DNA from: Streptomyces shenzhenensis
GTDB lineage: Bacteria > Actinomycetota > Actinomycetes > Streptomycetales > Streptomycetaceae
NCBI RefSeq assembly: GCF_003688995.1
Contig: NZ_PENI01000001.1
Span: 558,001 to 622,000, forward strand
Direction: 5' to 3'
Length of the DNA: 64,000 nt
A model generated the notes under the pieces. It saw only the letters and a program-made list of their open reading frames with translations, ran no database searches and had not been told where the DNA came from. Positions 46,958-54,075 of this stretch are shown piece after piece. Positions within the stretch are counted from its first letter, which is position 1. Every line of letters starts with the position of its first letter. The translations under genes and the position numbers were made by a program.

Positions 46958-48313
46958 ATGACTCAGCAGGGGGTGCGCTGGACCGCGGACCAGGTGCTGG
47001 CACTGGCGCCTGACGCCGCGTCGCGCAAAGCGGGAAGCAAGCTCGGCGCGGCCGGGCCGTGGTCCGAGGCGGGAAGTTCCGACGAGGGGACGGTGTGGGG
47101 ACTGTGCAAGGGCAGTGGCAGCAAGCCGTATCAGACGGTGGTGGACATCGCGGACGCGTCCGGCCCCGCGTACAAGTGCAGTTGTCCGAGCCGCAAGTTC
47201 CCGTGCAAGCACGCGCTCGGCCTGCTGCTGCTCTGGGCGGGCGGGGACGCCGCGGTGCCGACGGGGCAGGCCCCGGACTGGGCGGAGCAGTGGACAGCGG
47301 GACGGAAGAAGCGTGCGCAGGACAAGCGGCCGCCGGCCGAGGGTGGTTCGGCCGCCGGATCCGGTGATCCCGAAGCGGCGCGGCGCCGGGCGGAGCGCCG
47401 GGCCGAGCGGATCACCGCGGGCGCGACGGAGCTGGAGCAGCGCCTGGCCGACCTGCTGCGCGGCGGACTGGCCTCGGCGGAACAGGCGGGTTACGGCCTG
47501 TGGGACGAGACGGCGGCCCGCATGGTCGACGCGCAGGCGCCCGGACTGGCCGCGCGGGTGCGGGAGTTGGGCGCCATTCCGGCGTCCGGTCCGGGCTGGC
47601 CGGTACGGCTGCTGGAGGAGTGCGCGCTGCTGCACCTCCTCGACCAGGGCTGGCTGCGCCGGGACCGGCTGCCGGACGGCATCGCGGCGACGGTCCGTTC
47701 CCGTGTCGGCCTGCCCGCGGCGCCGGACGGCCCGTCGACGCGCGACCGCTGGCTGGTCCTCGCCCAGTACGACACGGCGGACGCCAAGCTGACGACGCGC
47801 CGCATCTGGCTGTACGGCGAGGAGTCGGGCCGCACCTGCCTGCTCCTCTCCTACGGCGCGGCGGGCCGCGCCCCCGAGCAGGCCCTGCCGGTCGGGCTGG
47901 CCCTGGAGGCGAAGGTGTCCGTCCACCCCGGCGCCGGGCAGCTGCGGGCCACGCTCGGGGAGCGGTTCGCTCCGCCCGCGCCGGCGGCGATACGGCCGCC
48001 GGGCGGGACGACGGCGCGGGCGGTCGCCCGGTACGGCGAGGCGCTGCGGGACGACCCCTGGCTGGACGCGGTGCCGGTGACGCTGGACCGGGTCGTGCCC
48101 ACGCCGGACGGCGGGTCCTGGCAGCTGGCGGACGCCGACGGTGACGGGGCGCTGCCGTTGGCCCCGGCCGCCCGCTCCCGACCCGGGCTGTGGCGGCTGG
48201 TCGCCCTGTCCGGCGGCGCCCCGGTCACGGTGTTCGGCGAGTGCGGCCACCGGGGCTTCACTCCGCTGACGGCCTGGCCGGAGGGCGCCGGAGAGGCGGT
48301 GGCGCTGTGTTGA
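46958..48313 (+). CDS. SWIM zinc-finger protein (YehQ-like)
   Basis: A 451-residue protein. The SWIM motif C-x-C-x6-C-x-H is complete: C74, C76, C83 and H85 (YKCSCPSRKFPCKHALG), a metal-binding fold that contacts DNA or protein. The rest, with a charged linker at about 110-150 and a C-terminal domain of beta character, has no motif I can name. The ATG is probably leaderless, with TACCTT 7 nt upstream and no Shine-Dalgarno. It is divergent from the MoxR operon and is followed after 41 bp by the DUF5691 gene, so both arms likely form one system. Confidence 0.88.
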   Translation: MTQQGVRWTADQVLALAPDAASRKAGSKLGAAGPWSEAGSSDEGTVWGLCKGSGSKPYQTVVDIADASGPAYKCSCPSRKFPCKHALGLLLLWAGGDAAVPTGQAPDWAEQWTAGRKKRAQDKRPPAEGGSAAGSGDPEAARRRAERRAERITAGATELEQRLADLLRGGLASAEQAGYGLWDETAARMVDAQAPGLAARVRELGAIPASGPGWPVRLLEECALLHLLDQGWLRRDRLPDGIAATVRSRVGLPAAPDGPSTRDRWLVLAQYDTADAKLTTRRIWLYGEESGRTCLLLSYGAAGRAPEQALPVGLALEAKVSVHPGAGQLRATLGERFAPPAPAAIRPPGGTTARAVARYGEALRDDPWLDAVPVTLDRVVPTPDGGSWQLADADGDGALPLAPAARSRPGLWRLVALSGGAPVTVFGECGHRGFTPLTAWPEGAGEAVALC

Positions 48314-48354
48314 ACCGACCGGAGACCACGGGAGATCCGACCAGAAGGAGTCGT

Positions 48355-50049
48355 ATGAACGGGAGCAGCGCTGCGGTGCGGGATGCGGCCGCTCCGCCGG
48401 ACACCACGGACGCCGCGGACACCACGCTCGCCGCGGGCACCGTGGACGCCAGGGGCACCGCCGACGTCTGGGAGGACCTCGTCACCACGGCGCTGCTCGG
48501 CACCGACCGGCGCCCGCCCGCCGGGGGCGCGCCGGGCCGGGCGGCACCGGTGGCGCTGCTGGACGCGGCGGCCGTGGAGACCGTACGGCGGCGGGCCGGG
48601 CTGCGTCCGGCCACGGCGGCCCGGCGCCCGGAGCCGGCCGCCGAGGATCCGCGTCCCGCCCTGCCCGCCGCCGCGGCCCGCCGGCTCACCCTGCTGCTGG
48701 CCGACCGTCCCGGCACGGGCGGCGGTCGCCGGGGCGCCTCGCCCGACCTGATGGAGCTGCTGCCCCAGTGGCTGGCGGCGGCGAACGCGCAGGGCTACGC
48801 CGCGCCGCCGGAGACACTGCCCGCGCTGCTGGACGCGGCGCGGGGGCGCACGGACCTGCGCCCCGCGGCGCTCGCGTTCGCGGGGCCGCGGGGGCTGTGG
48901 CTGGCCCGGCTGAACCCGGACTGGAGATTCGCCCTGCGCGCGGCACCGGGCGGCGGCGCGGCCCTGCCGGACCTCGACGACACCGACGGGGTGCGACGGC
49001 TGTGGGAGGAGGGCCTGTTCGCCGAGCGGGTCGCCCTGCTCGCCGCGATCCGCGCGGCCCGGCCCACGGCGGCACGCGAGTTGCTGGCGACCACATGGGC
49101 GACGGAGCGCGCCGAGGACCGGCTGATGTTCCTCGACTCGCTGCGTCCGGGACTGTCCGCCGCCGACGAGCCCTTCCTGGAGCGGGCGTTGGCCGACCGG
49201 AGCCGCAATGTGCGGGCGCTGGCCGCCGAGTTGCTGTCCGCGCTGCCCGGTTCGGCGCTGGCGGCGCGGATGGCGGTCCGGGCCGGGGCCTGTGTGGCGG
49301 TCGACCACACGGACGGCGCGCCGGCCATCGTGGTGGAGGCGCCGCTGGAGTGCGACGCGGCGATGGAGCGGGACGGGATCGTGGCCAAACCTCCCGCGGG
49401 GCGCGGGAAACGGGCCTGGTGGCTCGGCCAGTCGGTGGAGGCGGCGCCGCTCGGGACATGGCCGCGGCGGCTCGGCGGGCGTACGCCCCGGGAGATCGTG
49501 GCGCTGCCGGTGACGGACGACTGGCAGGGCGAGTTGCACGCGGCCTGGTGCCGGGCGGCGGTGCGGCAGCGGGACCCGGAGTGGTCACGGGCGCTGCTCG
49601 GGACGCCCGGCGCGCCGGAGGCGAGCGGGCCGGGAGCGGTGTCCCTCGCCGAGCGGGCGAAGCTGCTGGGCACGCTCGATGCCGCGGAACGGGCGGACTG
49701 GGTCGCCGGGTTCATCGCGGCGCACGGTCTGTCCGAGGCGTTCCAGTTGCTCGGGGTGTGCGCCGTGCCCTGGGCGGCGCCGCTCGGGCGGGCGGTGGTG
49801 GACGCGCTCGACATCGCCCGGGACGCGGGAAGTTACCCCTGGAGCTTCAGCGGGGTGATGGGGCTCGCCGAGCGCTGTCTGGATCCCGCGGAGGCGTCGC
49901 GGCTGGACGGGTTGCTGGCGGTGCCGGACGAGCGGGAGGACGCGTCACCGGGCGCCGGCGGCTACTGGGCGGAGGCGTTCCAGCGGCTCATGACCACCTT
50001 GCGGCTGCGCGCCGACATGGCCCGTGAACTGACGCCGGCCGGCACCTGA
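48355..50049 (+). CDS. DUF5691 family protein
   Basis: A 564-residue protein with AAGGAG 4 nt before the ATG. The segment DVWEDLVTTALLGTDRRPP near residues 37-55 is the conserved start of the DUF5691 family. The body consists of short helical units (ERALADRSRNVRALAAELLS resembles HEAT-type repeats), ending with a domain around PLGTWPRRLGGRTPREIV and AWCRAAVRQRDPEWSRALLG. It is cytoplasmic with no catalytic motif seen, so a scaffold role is plausible. It is co-transcribed with the SWIM gene; a perfect hairpin terminator begins with the last base of its stop codon neighbourhood. Confidence 0.82.
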   Translation: MNGSSAAVRDAAAPPDTTDAADTTLAAGTVDARGTADVWEDLVTTALLGTDRRPPAGGAPGRAAPVALLDAAAVETVRRRAGLRPATAARRPEPAAEDPRPALPAAAARRLTLLLADRPGTGGGRRGASPDLMELLPQWLAAANAQGYAAPPETLPALLDAARGRTDLRPAALAFAGPRGLWLARLNPDWRFALRAAPGGGAALPDLDDTDGVRRLWEEGLFAERVALLAAIRAARPTAARELLATTWATERAEDRLMFLDSLRPGLSAADEPFLERALADRSRNVRALAAELLSALPGSALAARMAVRAGACVAVDHTDGAPAIVVEAPLECDAAMERDGIVAKPPAGRGKRAWWLGQSVEAAPLGTWPRRLGGRTPREIVALPVTDDWQGELHAAWCRAAVRQRDPEWSRALLGTPGAPEASGPGAVSLAERAKLLGTLDAAERADWVAGFIAAHGLSEAFQLLGVCAVPWAAPLGRAVVDALDIARDAGSYPWSFSGVMGLAERCLDPAEASRLDGLLAVPDEREDASPGAGGYWAEAFQRLMTTLRLRADMARELTPAGT

Positions 50050-50073
50050 GCCTCCGGTGCGCGCACCGGAGGC
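50050..50073. terminator. 24-bp perfect palindrome ending the SWIM-DUF5691 operon
   Basis: GCCTCCGGTGCG and CGCACCGGAGGC form a perfect 24-bp palindrome directly after the DUF5691 stop; it can fold into a stable hairpin terminator. Confidence 0.8.
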
Positions 50074-50082
50074 CGTGCCCCG

Positions 50083-50304
50083 ATGACGCTGGGCGCCGCC
50101 ATCGACCGGCTGATCACCGAGCGCGGCTGGAAGGTGCCCGCCGCGGTGGGCGGGGCGATGGGCCGCCGGCCGCGCATCGTCGACGACGACCCCGTGGGGG
50201 CCGCTCCCGCCCGAGGCCGCGGCGGAAGCCCGACGCCACCGCGGTACGGCCGAACACCGGCCGACCCCTGGGGACGCGACGAGGCGGGCCGGACAGCGAC
50301 CTGA
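50083..50304 (+). pseudogene. Truncated DciA (DUF721) fragment
   Basis: A 73-residue reading frame whose first ~37 residues (MTLGAAIDRLITERGWKVPA, then AVGGAMGRRPRIVDDD) match my memory of the conserved N-terminal core of actinobacterial DciA/DUF721, where the sequence runs LGAAxxRLxxERGWxxPxAVGGVMGRWPxIVG. After that point similarity ends and the frame becomes Pro/Arg/Gly-rich. The normal dciA lies near oriC beside recF and gyrB, not here. No ribosome site precedes the ATG; the DUF5691 terminator is 10 bp upstream. It is best read as a decayed or partial duplicate. Confidence 0.6.
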
Positions 50305-50654
50305 CTCGGCACCGCAGCGGTACGGGCCGGACAGCGGCCTGACTCGGGGGGCGCGGCGGTGCGGGCCGAACGGGGCCCGCCTCAGGGGGCGCGGCGCCTC
50401 CGAGACGGCCCGGTTCGATGCCGGGCCACCGCGACGGCCCCGGGCCCCTCGGCCTGCGGCACCCGGTGTCGGAAACTCCCGCGACGCGACACCGGGTGCC
50501 AGGTCTTCTCGCGTCGCGGCACGGGGTGTTGGGGCCGGACCCCTCCTGCCACGGCACCGGCCCAAGCACCCGTTCGGCCCAAGGAGCCGAGCGCCGGAAG
50601 AGCCGAAACGGGTGAACCTGTGAACGTGGCCGAGACGACGGAATCGACCCGGTG
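50305..50654. other. Gene-free stretch after the DciA fragment
   Basis: 350 bp of low-complexity GC-rich sequence. CGACAGCGGCCTGACTCGG-like phrases are repeated around 50280-50350, and CACCCGGTGTCG-like phrases around 50460-50530. No gene or clear terminator is recognisable before the convergent mutase-subunit gene. Confidence 0.5.
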
Positions 50655-51077
50655 TCAGCCGCCGGAGGCGGCCGGCTGCCGTACGTTCTCCCGCACCCAC
50701 GCCACGATCGACGCCGTGGTGGCACCCGGGGTGAAGATCTCCGCGACACCCTTCTCCTTGAGCGGCGCGATGTCCGCCTCGGGAATGATGCCGCCGCCGA
50801 AGACCAGGATGTCCTCGGCGTCGCGCTCCTTGAGAAGGCCGAGGACGGCCGCGAACAGGGTGTTGTGCGCACCGGAGAGGATGGACAGGCCGATCGCGTC
50901 GGCGTCCTCCTGGATCGCCGTGTCGACGATCTGCTCGGGCGTCTGATGGAGCCCGGTGTAGATGACCTCCATGCCGGCGTCGCGCAGCGCCCGCGCGATG
51001 ACCTTGGCCCCACGGTCATGACCGTCGAGCCCCGGCTTGGCCACCACCACGCGGATCGGACCGGCTGTCACACCCAT
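50655..51077 (-). CDS. icmB: Cobalamin-binding mutase small subunit (isobutyryl-CoA mutase IcmB-like)
   Basis: A 140-residue protein consisting only of a B12-binding domain. The lower-axial histidine motif D18-x-H20-x-x-G23 ([15 protein letters not shown]), the [13 protein letters not shown] loop and the [12 protein letters not shown] loop are all there. A free-standing B12 subunit of this size is typical of the small subunit of isobutyryl-CoA mutase in Streptomyces, which interconverts isobutyryl- and n-butyryl-CoA with a separate large subunit encoded elsewhere. It could also pair with another acyl-CoA mutase. The ATG at 51077 has GGAGG 5 nt upstream. Confidence 0.85.
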   Translation of the reverse strand: MGVTAGPIRVVVAKPGLDGHDRGAKVIARALRDAGMEVIYTGLHQTPEQIVDTAIQEDADAIGLSILSGAHNTLFAAVLGLLKERDAEDILVFGGGIIPEADIAPLKEKGVAEIFTPGATTASIVAWVRENVRQPAASGG

Positions 51078-51380
51078 CACTGCCTCCATGAAGCGATTGG
51101 ATCCATCCGTACCGACAAGTACCGCACAGTCCGCGCGGTCCGCCACCGGCCGCGAAGTGAACGGTCGTTATCCATAGCATCCCTCAACCGGCAGTTTTAC
51201 GGCGGCGACCGAGGGGGAAATCACATAATGGGACATGTTCGGGAGCCGCAGCGTGGTCCGCAGGGAAAGGAAAGGCACGCGGCGTGTACGGGACACACGC
51301 TCGATCACCCTGCGCACGGCTTCCCATAAGGGCACACGGGGGACAGAGACGTCCTCCTGTGTGCCGACAGGAGGTCGGCC
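51078..51380. promoter_or_regulatory. Divergent region between icmB and the lipase gene
   Basis: 303 bp with no convincing gene. It should hold both promoters. A short AT-richer patch (GGGGGAAATCACATAATGGG, about 51212-51231) stands out. The lipase ribosome site AGGAGG is at its right end. Confidence 0.4.
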
Positions 51381-52241
51381 ATGATGGTCACCAGGGCAGT
51401 GCAGCCCCTTCGTCCGCTCTACCAGCTCCTCCTGCCGGCCAGACTGGCGGGACTTTCTGTGACCCTCCTCAAGGCGACCGCCCTTGAGGTCACGATCCTC
51501 GCGGGACACCTCCTCCTCTATCCGACCGGCATCATCCAGGAACGCCGCTCCCGGCCCCCGTCCCCGCCGGACGGCGCCGCGCAGCTACCGGTCCGACCCG
51601 ACCTCCCGGTCGTGCTGCTGCACGGCTTCATCGACAACCGATCGGTCTTCGTCCTGTTGCGCCGCAATCTCGCCCAGCACGGCAGGAACCAGGTGCAGTC
51701 CCTCAACTACTCTCCGCTGACCTGTGACATACGCACCGCGGCCGAACTGCTCGGCAAGCACATCGAGGAGATCTGCGAGCGCACGGGCAGCCCGCAGGTG
51801 GACATCGTGGGGCACAGCCTCGGCGGGCTGATCGCGCGCTACTACGTGCAGTGTCTGGGCGGTGACAGCCGGATCCGCACCCTGGTGACGCTGGGCACCC
51901 CGCACTCCGGCACCCGGGCGGTGCCGCTCGCGAACGCCCACCCGATCGTGCGCCAGATGCGCCCCGGTTCGGACGTGATCGAGGAACTGGCCCTGCCCGC
52001 GCCCGGCTGCCGTACGCGGTTCGTCAGCTTCTGGAGCGACCTCGACTCGGTGATGGACCCGCTGGCGGCCGCCTGCCTCGACCATCCCGACCTGCTGGCC
52101 GAGAACGTGCCGGTGACCGGGATCGGGCATCTCGCCCTGCCGGTGCATCCGGCGGTCGCGGGCCGCATCCGGCAGGTGCTCGACACCGAACAGGTGGACA
52201 CGGGCGTCGTCGCGGACCCCTCGGGGCTGACCGTGGCCTGA
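51381..52241 (+). CDS. Alpha/beta-hydrolase, triacylglycerol-lipase-like
   Basis: A 286-residue hydrolase. An N-terminal hydrophobic stretch (about residues 15-50) suggests membrane association or an unusual export signal. The lipase fold has the oxyanion segment VVLLHGFIDNRS, the nucleophile elbow G144-H-S146-L-G-G in VDIVGHSLGGLIARYYVQ, the LVTLGTPHSGT strand and a catalytic histidine in TGIGHLALPVHP near the C-terminus. This pattern is typical of Streptomyces class I lipases that act on ester lipids. AGGAGG lies 6 nt before the ATG. Confidence 0.9.
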   Translation: MMVTRAVQPLRPLYQLLLPARLAGLSVTLLKATALEVTILAGHLLLYPTGIIQERRSRPPSPPDGAAQLPVRPDLPVVLLHGFIDNRSVFVLLRRNLAQHGRNQVQSLNYSPLTCDIRTAAELLGKHIEEICERTGSPQVDIVGHSLGGLIARYYVQCLGGDSRIRTLVTLGTPHSGTRAVPLANAHPIVRQMRPGSDVIEELALPAPGCRTRFVSFWSDLDSVMDPLAAACLDHPDLLAENVPVTGIGHLALPVHPAVAGRIRQVLDTEQVDTGVVADPSGLTVA

Positions 52242-52551
52242 GCGCCGAGGGCGGGCGGAGGGCGGTCCGGAACACCCGAACGGCCGCCCCCGCGCGACCG
52301 GCTCGCGGGACCGCCCCGCACAGCGGGACCGCACGGCCTCTCGCGGGCGCGTTCACGGGACCGGACGCCGCCCACAGTCGAACATTCTTCGAACACAAGG
52401 CCAAACCCGCGTCCACGGTCCCCCGAAACACGGCCGAATGCCCGTTTCCTTCGGACGCGAAACCAGCAGAAGATTGTCGCGCCCGCGTACCGCCGGGTAC
52501 AGTCGCCGCACTGCTCTGCCAGCCCCTGTTGTCGAGGCGAAAGAGAAGTTG
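52242..52551. promoter_or_regulatory. Upstream region of the M23 peptidase gene with promoter
   Basis: 310 bp without a gene. TTGTCG (52474-52479), 18 nt, TACAGT (52498-52503) form a good promoter 49 bp before the GTG start. The partly symmetric TCGAACATTCTTCGAAC (52377-52393) lies further upstream. No c-di-AMP aptamer could be recognised here. Confidence 0.55.
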
Positions 52552-54003
52552 GTGAACGACCGTCACCCGTCGGGGACCTTGACCACCCCGGCTCCGGCTT
52601 CCGAAGCCACCTCGGCGCACTACGCGTACGGCGGACAGGAAGCCCAGTACGGCGACTTCACCACGTACGGCGGCTACGACGCCGGCGGTTTTCCGCAGGG
52701 CGCGCAGGCCACCGCGGCCTTCGAGGCCGACCCCCTCTTCGGCAACCTCCCGGGAGAGGCCGGGAGCACCGGCGCGTACGACTCCACACACTGGTCGACG
52801 GGCGCCCATCAGACCCTGAACTACGACCCGTACGCGGCGCAGCACCAGGCCGTCTACGACAGCGGCGCCTACGACGCCACGGCGTGGACGTTGCCGCAGC
52901 AGGGCTCGTCGCCCGAGACCAGCGGTCAGTGGGACGCCGGTACCTGGCTCCAGGCCGACCAGCCCGGCGGTGCCGACCCGACCCAGCAGTGGGAGTGGGG
53001 CACCCAGACCTTCGACACCGGCGCGTACGACGCCACGCAGTGGAACTCCGACGGCGCCGGTACCGAGCAGCGGGCCGAGCCCTTCGACCAGCAGGCGACC
53101 AGCACGTTCGAGCAGCCCTCGTACGAGACGCACTCCTACGAGGAACCCGCCCCGGACGAGGGCGAGTTGTCCGCCACCGGTGAACTGCCCGCGGCGATGC
53201 CGCTGCTCGACGACCAGGAAGAGGTCACCCCGGCGCCCGCCCCCCGCGCGGGCTCGCGCGCCGCGGCCCGCTCCCGGCGCCGTCCGCCCGCCAAGCGCTC
53301 CGCGCTGCTGACCATCGCGGTGCCCTCGGCCTGTGTGATGGGGGTCGCCGGGATCGCCGCCGCCTCCGTGGGCGGCCTGACGGACGACGGCACGGACACG
53401 ACCGCCTCCGCCGCGGACGCGACGCCGGTGAAACCATCCACCGCCAACAACAAGCTGGACACCCAGCTCGAAAGCCTCTCCGCCGGCGCCGACGACTTCG
53501 CCGACCGGGCCAGCCGTACGCAGGAGCGCATCGACCTCAAGGCCCAGCAGGAGGCCGAGAAGAAGAAGGCGCAGGCCGAGGCGGCGCTCAAGGAGCGGCT
53601 GCGCCCCAAGTTCGCGCTCCCGGTCGCCCAGCACGGGCTCAGCGCCTACTTCGGGCAGGCCGGTGTGAACTGGATGTCCGTGCACACCGGTATCGACTTT
53701 CCCGTGTCGTACGGCACGACGGTGATGGCCGCGACGGACGGCACCGTCCGCACGGAGTGGAACAGCGCCTACGGCAATATGATGATCGTGACGGCGAAGG
53801 ACGGCACGGAGACCTGGTACTGCCACCTCTCCAGCTACCGGGTCATCTCCGGTACACCGGTCAAGGCCGGGCAGCCGATCGCGTACTCCGGGAACTCGGG
53901 CAACTCCACCGGTCCGCACCTGCACTTCGAGGTGCGCCCGGCCGGCGGTTCGGCGATCGACCCGCTGCCGTGGCTGCGCAGCCACGGAATCAACCCCACG
54001 TAG
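52552..54003 (+). CDS. M23-family zinc metallopeptidase, membrane-anchored
   Basis: A 483-residue cell-wall peptidase from the GTG at 52552, with AAGAGAAG just upstream. The first ~220 residues are cytoplasmic, repetitive and acidic, with recurring (S)GAYDATxW units. A membrane helix (LLTIAVPSACVMGVAGIAAA) follows, then a short coiled coil (FADRASRTQERIDLKAQQEA and on). The C-terminal peptidase M23 domain has zinc ligands in HTGIDF and HLHFE plus the catalytic histidine in WYCHLSSY. Such LytM-type enzymes cut peptidoglycan cross-links outside the cell. It is convergent with pcrA. Confidence 0.92.
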   Translation: MNDRHPSGTLTTPAPASEATSAHYAYGGQEAQYGDFTTYGGYDAGGFPQGAQATAAFEADPLFGNLPGEAGSTGAYDSTHWSTGAHQTLNYDPYAAQHQAVYDSGAYDATAWTLPQQGSSPETSGQWDAGTWLQADQPGGADPTQQWEWGTQTFDTGAYDATQWNSDGAGTEQRAEPFDQQATSTFEQPSYETHSYEEPAPDEGELSATGELPAAMPLLDDQEEVTPAPAPRAGSRAAARSRRRPPAKRSALLTIAVPSACVMGVAGIAAASVGGLTDDGTDTTASAADATPVKPSTANNKLDTQLESLSAGADDFADRASRTQERIDLKAQQEAEKKKAQAEAALKERLRPKFALPVAQHGLSAYFGQAGVNWMSVHTGIDFPVSYGTTVMAATDGTVRTEWNSAYGNMMIVTAKDGTETWYCHLSSYRVISGTPVKAGQPIAYSGNSGNSTGPHLHFEVRPAGGSAIDPLPWLRSHGINPT

Positions 54004-54038
54004 GCCCCGCGGGTCCGCCGGCCCGGCGCCCCGTCCGC

Positions 54039-54064
54039 GGGCCCCCGCCGGCCGGCAGGGGCCC
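54039..54064. terminator. Near-palindromic terminator between M23 peptidase and pcrA
   Basis: GGGCCCCCGCCGG followed by CCGGCAGGGGCCC, 12 of 13 pairs complementary, in the 72-bp gap of the convergent genes. Confidence 0.6.
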
Positions 54065-54075
54065 GGCTCAGCGGG

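Noticed and set aside
52377..52393. LexA-type box TCGAAC-N4-TTCGAA upstream of the M23 peptidase
   Set aside because: The right half is shifted by one base from the actinobacterial consensus GTTCGA and the gene has no SOS role; probably chance symmetry.
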